From JACVRN01 sp036389255 (GTDB taxonomy: Bacteria > Acidobacteriota > Blastocatellia > Pyrinomonadales > Pyrinomonadaceae), in NCBI GenBank assembly GCA_036389255.1, contig DASVQI010000023.1, positions 124,001 to 188,000 of the forward strand: a stretch of 64,000 nucleotides of DNA, in the 5' to 3' direction. The position numbers were made by a program, and so were the translations under genes. The number at the start of each line of letters is the position of its first letter. Position 1 is the first letter of the stretch. Positions 18,338-26,639 of this stretch are shown piece after piece. A model generated the notes under the pieces. It saw only the letters and a program-made list of their open reading frames with translations. It did no database searches and was not told where the DNA came from.

Positions 18338-19084
18338 TCAGTGTTCGTCCGTGACGCGAATCAAATCCACAGACGCTTCGAAGGCGTCCGTCTCTTCGTC
18401 CAGCTCGGATTCCAAGACCACGCGAGAGACGGAAGCGGAGGAATAGCTTTCAGCCTCGCCGGATTCGGCGGAAGCGCCCACGCCGTTCTGCATGAAGACG
18501 TTGTGGCTGGTCACTTCGTGCAGGTCGCGCTCGTCGTAACGAGCGCCGTGCGACACCTCTTTCCTGACCTTGTCCGCTATGTCGCCAAGGTCTATGAAGA
18601 AGTCTGCAACGTCAATCAGCTTCGGCGCTGTGTTCGAGCGGAAGCCAGCTACCTCCACTCTACAGCCCTTGTAGGCTACGGCGTTGACCGCGTAGACGAA
18701 ATCCTCGTCGCCCGAAACCAGAACAGCCGTGTCGTAGCGACCGGCCAGAGAGAGCATGTCCACGGCAATCTCCACGTCCAGATTGGCCTTGCGCGTGCCG
18801 TCATAGAAGGTCTTCAACTCTTTCTGAACTACGCGAAAGCCGTTGCGGCGCATCCATAGCAGGAACCCCTGTTGTCGCTCCGCGCCCACGTCTACGCCCG
18901 TGTAAAAGAAGGCCCGGAGCAGCCTGCCATCGCCTAGAAGCACACGCAGCAACTTGTTGTAATCTATGTCTATGTTGTGAAAGCGGGCTGCGTGAAAGAG
19001 ATTGTTACCGTCAATGAAAACTGCTACTCGACCGCGATGTCCGAATTGCCATGAAACATTGTTCGTCGGATCGAAATTGTTCAT
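18338..19084 (-). CDS. NYN (LabA/DUF88-type) domain protein, putative nuclease
   Basis: 248 residues. The first ~170 form a PIN-like NYN fold: VAVFIDGNNLFHAA with the first Asp, KANLDVEIAVDMLSLA with the second acidic group, and VLVSGDEDFVYAVNA with the third, together a metal-binding acidic centre expected for RNA cleavage. GCRVEVAGFRSNTAPKLIDVADFFIDL is the usual family end. A Ser/Glu-rich tail (about 190-248) is probably disordered. The substrate is unknown; related LabA proteins act in regulation. AAGG lies just before the ATG at 19084. Confidence 0.88.
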   Translation of the reverse strand: MNNFDPTNNVSWQFGHRGRVAVFIDGNNLFHAARFHNIDIDYNKLLRVLLGDGRLLRAFFYTGVDVGAERQQGFLLWMRRNGFRVVQKELKTFYDGTRKANLDVEIAVDMLSLAGRYDTAVLVSGDEDFVYAVNAVAYKGCRVEVAGFRSNTAPKLIDVADFFIDLGDIADKVRKEVSHGARYDERDLHEVTSHNVFMQNGVGASAESGEAESYSSASVSRVVLESELDEETDAFEASVDLIRVTDEH

Positions 19085-19179
19085 GCCTTAAAGTTACCCC
19101 ATTAAGTTTTTAAATATCTGCTGCTCAGCATGAGGCTTTGCGCTGCTTAAGGTCAAGTGAAAAGAGCGCGTCCGACCCA

Positions 19180-20097
19180 CTAGCCTGCCGGGGCGCTCCC
19201 CGCCGACGCGCTTAGAAACTCGCCCGTCAGCGCGTCAAGATAGATAGTGCGAATGGGCGCTCCGTCAACCGTAATCTCCCATGCCAGATGAAACTCAAGC
19301 GCGGGCGGGGCGTCTTCTCTCAGTCGCGGGTAGATGACAAACTGGCGAGGTGTAATGCGGTTCTGCGCCGTGAGCGTGAGGGTAGCCGCGCGTCCGGCTG
19401 CATCCGTGTAGCTGATGGTTCTGCCCGTCAGGTTCTTGATGACCTGCTCGGATGTCTGCAATTCTGCGCGCGCCGCTATGCCTGCGCCTGCCGCGCGCAG
19501 CCGGTCTATCTCAGGAATGGCCGTGCTGGTTACGTTCAATATGCGGCGGTCGGGCGCGAAAGTTATCTCGACCACGCCGAAGCCGTTGCTGAAGTTGTAA
19601 CGAAGAAGAAACGGGCGTTGCAGGTAGAGAGCCCGCTTTGTGCCGTCTGCGGCGTCTGTGCGCTGAATGAGCGAAAGCTGCGGCGGCTCTATGCCCAGAA
19701 GCTCGCTGTTGGAGTTGATAAAGCGCCTGAGCGCTTCGCGCGTCTCCTCTTCCGTCATGGGAAGCCCCTCGCCCACCTTCGGCAGGTAGAGCGGCGAAGG
19801 TAGCTGAGGCAGACCGGCTATGGTCGAGGTCACCGGTTGAAGCAGAGGCTCCTGCGCGCTCACGACCCCCTGCTCGTGCATCAATCTGGCCCATGCCGCC
19901 AGCGCCGTCTGTCGCCTGTCGCCCGACTCGTCCGTCAAGAGAACCGGGTACGGAGGCGCGTTCGGATTTGGCGCGCCCGGATTAGGCGGGTTCACGGCGG
20001 CACCGCAGGCGCACGCGAATGCGGCCATGCTTATGATGAGCGCTAATCGCCAGCGAGCGCTTCTGCGCGCGGTCTTTTGAAAATGAAGGCAAGCCAT
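19180..20097 (-). CDS. Secreted or lipid-anchored protein with PepSY-like end
   Basis: 305 residues from the ATG at 20097, followed by an arginine-rich stretch and a hydrophobic segment (LALIISMAAFACAC), read as a signal peptide or, given the cysteines, a non-canonical lipobox. A Pro/Asn-rich linker (NPPNPGAPNPNAPPYP) suggests an extended stalk. The C-terminal ~80 residues (FHLAWEITVDG, RTIYLDALTGEFLSA) resemble PepSY or peptidase-propeptide strands that inhibit or chaperone a protease. The mid region (NFSNGFGVVEITFAPD, ILNVTSTAIPEI) is beta-rich. No peptidase is adjacent, so any inhibitor role is a guess. It is divergent from the following gene. Confidence 0.72.
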   Translation of the reverse strand: MACLHFQKTARRSARWRLALIISMAAFACACGAAVNPPNPGAPNPNAPPYPVLLTDESGDRRQTALAAWARLMHEQGVVSAQEPLLQPVTSTIAGLPQLPSPLYLPKVGEGLPMTEEETREALRRFINSNSELLGIEPPQLSLIQRTDAADGTKRALYLQRPFLLRYNFSNGFGVVEITFAPDRRILNVTSTAIPEIDRLRAAGAGIAARAELQTSEQVIKNLTGRTISYTDAAGRAATLTLTAQNRITPRQFVIYPRLREDAPPALEFHLAWEITVDGAPIRTIYLDALTGEFLSASAGSAPAG

Positions 20098-20219
20098 TTT
20101 TTTTGAGTTTGCGCCTGCGATTATACCGGAAGACGCTTTATGTTCAATGATTATTAGATTGCAACGGGCGGCGAGCAAAGTATAATCACGGGGCTGGGAA
20201 TTCAAAAGAGAGGCACGCG

Positions 20220-21263
20220 TTGTCGGAAGAGCACGAAAATTTTCTGACCCAACCGGAAGAGGCTGCGCGGCTGGACGATGCGCGCCCCTTTTCTCATAAA
20301 GAGATGGTGACGTGCGAAGAGTGCCTGCGCGCCAACCCGCCCACGCGTCCCAAGTGCCTATATTGCGGCATTAAGCTCCCGCTCCCGGACGCGACTGTAA
20401 GCTCAGGCCGAAGGCCGGTCATTCGCCAGCCGGAAAAGTGGGAAGAGGGTTACAACGTTGTTCTACTTGAGCGCGCGAGCGCCCCGGATAAGCTTCTAAG
20501 CGAGGTGGCCGGTCTGCTGCGGCTTGAGAGAGCGGAGGCGGCGCGCATACTGGAAGCTTCGCGGCCTCTGCCTCTGGCACGCGTGGACTCTGTGGAAGAG
20601 GCGCGGCTGGTTGAAGAGAGGCTGCGCGCAAGCGGGTTGAGCGTCCTAGTCGTCTCCGACAGCGATTTGATGATGAGGGAAGAGAGCCGCAATCGCGCGC
20701 GCGCCTTCGATTTTGAAGAGGACGGGCTGGTAGCTTATGCCGCAGGCGGCAACGGTATCTGGCGAGCCGAGTGGTCTGACCTGATATTGCTGGCGACGGG
20801 TAGGCTCGTCACGCGGCGCGTGGAATTGGAGGAGCGACGAAACCGTCAGGGCAGCGAAGTGGTAGATGCGCGTGAGATGACGGGCGACGTGATGCTGCTT
20901 GACCTTTACACGGAGCGCTCGGACGGCGGCTGGCGCGTGGCTTCGGACAGTTTTGACTTTTCCTGTCTGGGAAGCGGGAAGGCGCTCGTCGCCGCGCAGA
21001 ACTTCTCAGCGCTCGTAGAAGCCTTAAGCCGGCGAGCGCCGCGCATGATTGTGGACGATTCTTACAACAGCCTGCGTCAGGCGCTCGCGCCTGTTTGGCC
21101 GCCGGAGGAGCGCACAGAGTCCAGAGGCCTGCGGCGCGAGCGGCCCGGACGTTTCAACACGGAGGCCGTTATGACCAGCGATAACGAGACGCAGTTTACG
21201 CGCTACTCTCGCCTGCGCCAATTGCTCAGGCTGCGGGAAGGCGCGCGTTCGAAACCGGAATGA
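20220..21263 (+). CDS. Zinc-ribbon protein with ribosomal L7/L12-like domain
   Basis: 347 residues from a TTG start at 20220 preceded by AGAGAGG. CEECLRANPPTRPKCLYCG (about 30-50) is a CxxC...CxxC zinc ribbon. Residues about 90-140 (LLSEVAGLLRLERAEAARIL, then PLARVDSVEEARLVEERL and ASGLSVLVVSD) match the helix-helix-strand order of the C-terminal domain of ribosomal protein L7/L12. The rest is an alpha/beta domain of unknown type. The stop codon overlaps the rlmB ATG (ATGA), so the two are translationally coupled; this and the L12-like fold hint at a ribosome-linked job, which is inference. Confidence 0.8.
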   Translation: MSEEHENFLTQPEEAARLDDARPFSHKEMVTCEECLRANPPTRPKCLYCGIKLPLPDATVSSGRRPVIRQPEKWEEGYNVVLLERASAPDKLLSEVAGLLRLERAEAARILEASRPLPLARVDSVEEARLVEERLRASGLSVLVVSDSDLMMREESRNRARAFDFEEDGLVAYAAGGNGIWRAEWSDLILLATGRLVTRRVELEERRNRQGSEVVDAREMTGDVMLLDLYTERSDGGWRVASDSFDFSCLGSGKALVAAQNFSALVEALSRRAPRMIVDDSYNSLRQALAPVWPPEERTESRGLRRERPGRFNTEAVMTSDNETQFTRYSRLRQLLRLREGARSKPE

Positions 21264-22180
21264 AAAGGCGCGAGCAGAAGGGGCAAAGGGGCGCTCCGCC
21301 TGACAAGAGGCGCGAGGCCGATACGGAAAGGCGCAAGCCTCCAGCCGCGCGCGGGCTCAGAGAGGAAGAGGAGCAGGGCGCGTGGTCGAAAATCTACGGC
21401 GTCTCTCCTGTGCTTGAAGCCCTGCGCGCGGGCGAGCGTCCCGTAGAGCAGTTGGTCGTGGCTGAAGGCGCGCAGCATTTCCGCCTGCGAGAGTTGTTGA
21501 GTAAGGCCAGAGAGCGCGGCGTCCCGGTGCGCAGAGCGCCTCGCGCCGAGCTGCAACGCATGGCGGGCGCGGAGGCGAATCATCAGGGCGTAATGGCCAC
21601 AATCGCCGCCGCGCGCTACGCGGACAGGGATGAGCTGCTGGAATCACTCGCAAGCAGGATTGGGACTGACGAGCTGCCGCTCGCGGTCGTGCTTGACGGA
21701 GTGGAAGACCCGCGCAATCTGGGAGCTATACTGCGCACCGTGGAATGCGTCGGAGCGCACGGAGTCTTCATACCGGAACGCCGCGCAGTCGGCCTGACGG
21801 AGACTGTCGCAAAGGCTGCCGCCGGAGCGTTGGAGCGAGTCCGCGTGGCGCGTGTGCAGAACCTTGTGCGGCTGCTGGAAGAGCTGAAGGAGAGAAACAT
21901 CTGGACTGTGGGGACGAGCGCCGACGCCGGGATGGATTATACAGAGTGGGATTGGACTATGCCTTGCGCGCTCGTTTTCGGTGGCGAAGGCGCGGGGCTC
22001 CACAGGTTGGTGCGCGAGCGCTGCGACGCGCTTGTTCGCATCCCCGTGCGAGGCCACATCACCTCGCTCAACGTTTCTGTGGCGGCAGGCGTAGTCCTCT
22101 ACGAAGCGCTCAGGCAAAGAACAAAAAAGAGTGCGGAAGACAGAGTGCAAAATGCAGAAGTAAAGAATCATTCAACTTGA
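21260..22180 (+). CDS. rlmB: SpoU/TrmH-family rRNA 2'-O-methyltransferase
   Basis: 306 residues. After a long Arg/Lys/Glu-rich N-terminal tail come a substrate-binding domain (about 42-120, KIYGVSPVLEALRAG, ANHQGVMATI) and a knotted SPOUT domain with all three motifs: VVLDGVEDPRNLGAILRT, ALVFGGEGAGL and RIPVRGHITSLNVSVAAGVVLYE. It should methylate a ribose of 23S rRNA (G2251 in E. coli RlmB) with SAM. Overlap of four bases with the upstream gene indicates coupling. The last ~15 residues are encoded by a stretch that resembles one of the intergenic repeat words (AGAGTGCAAAATGCAGAAGT), an unusual C-terminal extension. Confidence 0.92.
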   Translation: MKRREQKGQRGAPPDKRREADTERRKPPAARGLREEEEQGAWSKIYGVSPVLEALRAGERPVEQLVVAEGAQHFRLRELLSKARERGVPVRRAPRAELQRMAGAEANHQGVMATIAAARYADRDELLESLASRIGTDELPLAVVLDGVEDPRNLGAILRTVECVGAHGVFIPERRAVGLTETVAKAAAGALERVRVARVQNLVRLLEELKERNIWTVGTSADAGMDYTEWDWTMPCALVFGGEGAGLHRLVRERCDALVRIPVRGHITSLNVSVAAGVVLYEALRQRTKKSAEDRVQNAEVKNHST

Positions 22181-22243
22181 GTTCTTCTTCTTCTCATTCA
22201 TCATTGCGCGGCTCTGACTTTTGTATTAGAGGAGGGGGAAGAT

Positions 22244-22753
22244 ATGTTTTGTCCGAAATGCGCCACGCAGAACATGGATAACGCAAGGTTCTGTCGCGCT
22301 TGCGGCGCGGACATCAGCCTTGTGCCCGCAGCCCTCACGGGGCACAGAGCGGAAACTCCTGCGGTCATTGAGGAAGAGGAAGAGACTAGGGCCAGCCGTC
22401 GCAGCCGCAGGCGCGCAAAGAAGCCCGCGACCTACGGAAAGGCTTTCGAGAACTTAGGCGTCGGCCTTGCTTTCCTGATTATCTGCATGGTAGTTGCGCT
22501 GGCCGTACCCTCCGGCAGGTTCTGGTGGTTCTGGCTGCTGATACCTACCTTCGCCTGCTTCGGTGAAGGCATAGGGCAGTTGATACAACTCCGTAGAGAG
22601 CTTCCGGCCTCGACCGCTACGCCCGCATCGCACCTCTCCTCATCCGGCACGGCGGGCAGTCTTCCGCCCCGAAGCACCTCCGAGATAATGGCCCCGCCGC
22701 CCAGCGTAACCGAAGGCACCACCAGACACCTCGGCGCAGACAAAAGAGGCTGA
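22244..22753 (+). CDS. Zinc-ribbon membrane protein
   Basis: 169 residues from an ATG with GAGGAGGGGGGAAG just upstream. The start is a zinc ribbon (MFCPKCATQN, then CRACG). An acidic and then strongly basic linker (EEEEETRASRRSRRRAKK) leads to two close hydrophobic spans (about 72-105, including FLIICMVVALAVPSG and FWWFWLLIPTFACFG), and a Ser/Pro/Thr-rich tail. Such zinc-ribbon membrane proteins are frequent in Acidobacteriota; no function is known. It stands alone, with a hairpin after it. Confidence 0.82.
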   Translation: MFCPKCATQNMDNARFCRACGADISLVPAALTGHRAETPAVIEEEEETRASRRSRRRAKKPATYGKAFENLGVGLAFLIICMVVALAVPSGRFWWFWLLIPTFACFGEGIGQLIQLRRELPASTATPASHLSSSGTAGSLPPRSTSEIMAPPPSVTEGTTRHLGADKRG

Positions 22754-22759
22754 ATAGTA

Positions 22760-22817
22760 AATCCCGTGGGGAAATAGTGAAAACCGCTTCGTCTATTCAC
22801 CATTTGCCCACGGGATT
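22760..22817 (+). terminator. 22-bp inverted repeat (AATCCCGTGGG word)
   Basis: Arms 22760-22781 and 22796-22817 pair at 20 of 22 bases, seven bases after the preceding stop. The inner end uses the GGTGAATAG/CTATTCACC word also found at 52344-52385. A terminator role for the zinc-ribbon gene is likely. Confidence 0.7.
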
Positions 22818-22897
22818 CGCTGGTTCCTTTGCCTTTTTACTTTTGCCTTTGTATAGTCTCCTGAAAAACTACCGCAGCTTTGAAAAGGAGTCCCCTT

Positions 22898-23845
22898 ATG
22901 CCGCAAAGACCAAAGATAGCCAACAACATGCTGGAGCTTATAGGCTACACGCCTCTGGTGAGATTAAACAGCATCCCCGAGCCCGGCTCTGCCGAGCTGA
23001 TTGCCAAGCTTGAGTCGCAGAATCCTATGGACTCGGTCAAAGACCGAATCGGCGCGGCCATGATTAAAGCAGCAGAGCGCGAGGGCCTCATCAATCCCGG
23101 CCAGACGATTATCATTGAGCCTACGTCCGGCAACACGGGCATCGCGCTGGCGTTTGCGGCGGCAGTCCTCGGCTACAAGCTAATCGTCACCATGCCCGAC
23201 ACCGTGACGGTGGAGCGCCGACGTGTGCTTTCATCTCTCGGCGCGGAGGTCGTTCTCACGCCCGGCGCTGAAGGCATGAAGGGAGCCATCAAACGCGCTG
23301 CGGAAATCTCCGAGGAGATGCAGAACAGTTGGACGCCCGGACAGTTCGACAATCCCGCGAACCCTGAAGTCCACCGCCGCACCACGGCCGAAGAGATTCT
23401 GGAAGACACGGACGGGCGCATAGACGCCTTCGTCTCAGGCGTAGGCACGGGCGGCACAATCGCAGGCGTCGGACAGGTTTTGAAAGAGCGCTTGGGCCCG
23501 CAAGTGAGAGTCGTAGCCGTTGAGCCTTCATCGTCGCCGGTGCTGTCCGGCGGAGAGCCCGGCCCCAACAAGATTCAGGGAATCGGCGCGGGCTTTATTC
23601 CGCGCAACTACGACCCGTCGGTCGTGGACGATGTCAGGCGCGTTGAGTACACGGATGCTCTGGCGATGGCGCGGCGGCTGGCACGCGAAGAGGGAATCTT
23701 CTGCGGCATCTCTTCGGGCGCAATTACGGTTGCTGCGCGCGACGTGGCGCGGGAGCTTGGCGAAGGCAAGCGCGTCGTCTCCATCATCTGCGATTTCGGT
23801 GAGCGCTATCTCTCGCACGAGCTGTTCGAGACGGCGGCTCCCTGA
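22898..23845 (+). CDS. cysK: Cysteine synthase (O-acetylserine sulfhydrylase A type)
   Basis: 315 residues from the ATG at 22898, preceded by AAAAGGAG. PLP enzyme that makes cysteine from O-acetylserine and sulfide. Family blocks: IGYTPLVRL, NPMDSVKDRIG with PLP Lys48, EPTSGNTGIALA binding the substrate carboxylate, SGVGTGGTIAG for the phosphate, and GISSGA near the C-terminus. Length fits CysK. No cysE or sulfate-assimilation gene is adjacent. A clean hairpin terminator follows 35 bases after the stop. Confidence 0.95.
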   Translation: MPQRPKIANNMLELIGYTPLVRLNSIPEPGSAELIAKLESQNPMDSVKDRIGAAMIKAAEREGLINPGQTIIIEPTSGNTGIALAFAAAVLGYKLIVTMPDTVTVERRRVLSSLGAEVVLTPGAEGMKGAIKRAAEISEEMQNSWTPGQFDNPANPEVHRRTTAEEILEDTDGRIDAFVSGVGTGGTIAGVGQVLKERLGPQVRVVAVEPSSSPVLSGGEPGPNKIQGIGAGFIPRNYDPSVVDDVRRVEYTDALAMARRLAREEGIFCGISSGAITVAARDVARELGEGKRVVSIICDFGERYLSHELFETAAP

Positions 23846-23880
23846 AATCCGAAGAGGCCGAAGTGCTGACAAAGCAAACC

Positions 23881-23917
23881 GGGGCGATGCGGGAACATCC
23901 TAAGGACGCATCGCCCC
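23881..23917 (+). terminator. Hairpin between cysK and aroDE
   Basis: GGGGCGATGCG (23881-23891) pairs perfectly with CGCATCGCCCC (23907-23917). It ends only nine bases before the aroDE start, so it may terminate cysK transcription and, on a read-through message, affect access to the aroDE start. Confidence 0.65.
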
Positions 23918-23926
23918 TATGATTTT

Positions 23927-25474
23927 ATGAAAGAGACTCAAGCGAAGCCCCTCATCTGCGTCCCGGTTTGCGAGCGGAGCGCGGGCGATTTACCCGGCGC
24001 AATAGCGCGCGCGGCTGAGCTCGCGGACATCATAGAATTGCGGCTGGACTATCTAGCCGTCGCGGAGCTTGACCGTGCGCTCGGCCAGCTCAACACGCTC
24101 ACAGGCGGAACAACTCGCCCTTTCATCATCACTCTGCGCCCGGCGGAACAAGGGGGGATGCGCGAGATAGACAGCCTTAATCGCATAGTCTTCTGGCTGG
24201 ATTGCCTCGGCAGGGATGAAGCGCCGAATCTGCTCTATGACATCGAGTTCGATGTCGCGCGAGTCCTGATGGAGAAGGAGGGGCTCGACTGGAATCGAAT
24301 CATCTGCTCTCATCACGACTTCGCGGGCGGGCAATCGAACCCCGAGCAGCTTTATCAGATGATGAAAGGTACGCCCGCCCGCATCATCAAGATTGCCGTC
24401 CGGGCAGGTGACGCGACCGACTGCCTCCCGGTCTTCAATCTGATGGAGCGCGCACGCCTCGAAGGGCGGCAGCTAATCGCGGTTGCTATGGGCGAGGCCG
24501 GAATCGTGACGAGAATCATGGGGCCGTCGCGCGGCTCGTTTCTCACCTACGGCGCGTTGGATAAAGCGCACGCGACGGCAGCCGGACAATCTACCGCCGA
24601 AGAGCTGCGCGAGCTTTATCGCGTTCAAAGCATAACGAAAGAGACGACCGTGTCAGGCATCATGGGCTCGCCCGTCTCACACAGCGTGTCGCCTCAGATG
24701 CACAACGCCGCGCTGGCCGCGAGCGGGTCTGACGCCGTCTACATCCCTTTTGAAGTTCTGGATGCCGGAAGCTTTCTGAAACGTATGGCGCACCCGCGCT
24801 CGCGTGAGCTGGACTGGAAGCTGCGCGGACTGAGCGTCACCGCGCCGCACAAAATCTCGGTCATGGAGCATCTTGACTGGATAGAGCCTGCGGCCAGAGA
24901 GATAGGCGCGGTCAACACCATCATAGTCGAAGGCGAAGAGCTACACGGATACAACACGGACGCGGTCGGGTTCCTCTCGCCACTGGTGAAGACGTGCGGC
25001 GTGCTGAGCGGCAAAGAGGTAGCGATTATAGGGGCGGGCGGCGCGGCGCGCTCCGCGCTCTGGAGCCTCAAGCGCGCAGGGGCAAAGCCTGCGCTGTTTG
25101 CGCGTGACAGGGAGAAGGGTGAGCGTCTAGCAGAAGAGTTCGGCGCACGCTCGCTTGAGCTTGAAGGCGCTGGCTTTCGTGATTTTGAGATTGTAGTCAA
25201 CGCTACGCCGCTCGGCACATTCGGGTCGAGCGAAGATGAGACGCCCGCTATAGCTTCTCAGCTCAAAGGGGCGCGGCTCGCCTACGACCTGATTTACAAT
25301 CCACGGCGGACGCGCTTTCTTCTTGAAGCGGAAAAGGCGGGCTGCGAGACTCTCACGGGCCTTGAGATGTTGATAGCTCAGGCGGCAGAACAGTTCCGCC
25401 TCTGGATGAAAACTGACGCGCCACTTGAAGTCATGCGCGCGGCGGCCACCGTGGCTCTGGAAAGACAGGATTGA
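23927..25474 (+). CDS. aroDE: Bifunctional 3-dehydroquinate dehydratase/shikimate dehydrogenase
   Basis: 515 residues that fuse two steps of the shikimate pathway. Residues 1-230 are a type I dehydroquinase: ELRLDYL, His129-His130 in SHHDF (catalytic His) and Schiff-base Lys155 in IIKIAVRAGD. Residues about 243-515 are shikimate dehydrogenase: GSPVSHSVSPQMHN for shikimate, Lys309 in VTAPHK and Asp345 in NTDAVGF as the catalytic pair, and GAGGAARSAL for NADP. Channelling between active sites is plausible. The same fusion is found in plants and some bacteria. There is no clear ribosome site, and a three-codon open frame (ATG ATT TTA TGA) ends across the start codon. Confidence 0.95.
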   Translation: MKETQAKPLICVPVCERSAGDLPGAIARAAELADIIELRLDYLAVAELDRALGQLNTLTGGTTRPFIITLRPAEQGGMREIDSLNRIVFWLDCLGRDEAPNLLYDIEFDVARVLMEKEGLDWNRIICSHHDFAGGQSNPEQLYQMMKGTPARIIKIAVRAGDATDCLPVFNLMERARLEGRQLIAVAMGEAGIVTRIMGPSRGSFLTYGALDKAHATAAGQSTAEELRELYRVQSITKETTVSGIMGSPVSHSVSPQMHNAALAASGSDAVYIPFEVLDAGSFLKRMAHPRSRELDWKLRGLSVTAPHKISVMEHLDWIEPAAREIGAVNTIIVEGEELHGYNTDAVGFLSPLVKTCGVLSGKEVAIIGAGGAARSALWSLKRAGAKPALFARDREKGERLAEEFGARSLELEGAGFRDFEIVVNATPLGTFGSSEDETPAIASQLKGARLAYDLIYNPRRTRFLLEAEKAGCETLTGLEMLIAQAAEQFRLWMKTDAPLEVMRAAATVALERQD

Positions 25475-25492
25475 TTCGGACTCTTGCATGAG

Positions 25493-26512
25493 ATGAATGA
25501 ACGATATAGCCGACAGATTTTATTCGAGGGCATAGGCAGAGACGGACAGGAGCGTCTACTTTCGTCCAGCGTGCTCGTGTTGGGATGCGGTGCGCTCGGC
25601 ACGGCTCACGCGGAGGCGTTGGCGCGGGCGGGCGTGGGACGGCTGCGGCTGGTTGACCGGGATTTCATAGAGCCTTCGAATTTGCAGCGACAGACTATGT
25701 TCACCGAAGCAGACGCGCGCGAGCGTTTGCCGAAGGCCGTAGCCTGCGCCCGCCACCTCAAAGAGATTAATTCCGAAGTCGAGGTGGAGTCGGAAGTCAC
25801 GGATGTCAATCGAACGAATGTGGAGAGGCTCATACGGGATTGCGACCTGGTGCTGGACGGGACGGATAATTTCAGCACGCGCTATCTCGTCAACGATGCC
25901 TGCGTCAAGCATAAGGTAAGCTGGATTTATGGCGCAGCCGTCTCTTCTTACGGCGTGACTATGACGGTGCGGCCGCACGCCTCCCCCTGCCTGCGCTGTG
26001 TGTTCGAGGAAGCGCCCGAAGCCGGGAGCGCGCAGACCTGCGACACCTCCGGCGTCATCATGCCGATTATCAGCATCGTCTCCGCCGTGCAGGTGAGCGA
26101 GGCGTTGAAGCTGCTGGCGGGCCGCACAGAGAGCCTTCACAATTCGCTCATGCAGTTCGACGTGTGGCGAAACGAGTGGCGGCGGATTCGTCTGGGCGAG
26201 CCGAATGCGGATTGCCCTACTTGCGCGAAAGGGATTTATCAATCGCTGGATGCCGAGAGCAACGATTTCGCAGCCGTGATGTGTGGCCGTGACGCCATAC
26301 AGATTTCGCCGCCGAAGGCCACAGCCATAGATTTTGAGCGCCTCGCGGAGAGACTCAAAGCTTCCGGCGAAGTCAGCTTCAATCCCTACACGCTACGGTT
26401 CCGCGTGGGCGAGTACGAGCTGACAGTCTTTCGTGATGCGCGCTCCATCATTCGCGGCACGGACGATGTCAATCATGCACGCTCTCTCTACGCGCGTTAC
26501 GTAGGCGTTTAA
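25493..26512 (+). CDS. ThiF/MoeB-like sulfur-carrier adenylyltransferase (E1 type)
   Basis: 339 residues from the ATG at 25493. The family start MNERYSRQILFEGIG is followed by the nucleotide-binding GCGALGTAHAEALARAGVG, DRDFIEPSNLQRQ with the ATP-contacting Arg, DGTDNFSTRYLVND, a zinc site from CLRC and CPTC, and a Cys in AQTCDTSGV where the E1 catalytic loop lies. It should adenylate the C-terminal glycine of a ThiS/MoaD-like carrier, for thiamin, molybdopterin or cysteine synthesis. The C-terminal ~70 residues are not rhodanese but a small alpha/beta extension. With a molybdenum enzyme in this window and cysK two genes away, either role is possible. Confidence 0.87.
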   Translation: MNERYSRQILFEGIGRDGQERLLSSSVLVLGCGALGTAHAEALARAGVGRLRLVDRDFIEPSNLQRQTMFTEADARERLPKAVACARHLKEINSEVEVESEVTDVNRTNVERLIRDCDLVLDGTDNFSTRYLVNDACVKHKVSWIYGAAVSSYGVTMTVRPHASPCLRCVFEEAPEAGSAQTCDTSGVIMPIISIVSAVQVSEALKLLAGRTESLHNSLMQFDVWRNEWRRIRLGEPNADCPTCAKGIYQSLDAESNDFAAVMCGRDAIQISPPKATAIDFERLAERLKASGEVSFNPYTLRFRVGEYELTVFRDARSIIRGTDDVNHARSLYARYVGV

Positions 26513-26639
26513 GTGGGAGTTTCCGGCCGGGCGCGCAGGTTTCGCGCCGCAGAGCGATTTCGGTTATGATGCCACTAGGCTAAAGATTCCCGGTTGATGA
26601 CAGAACAACTCAAACAAATTCTCAGTGAAGTTTCCTTTG

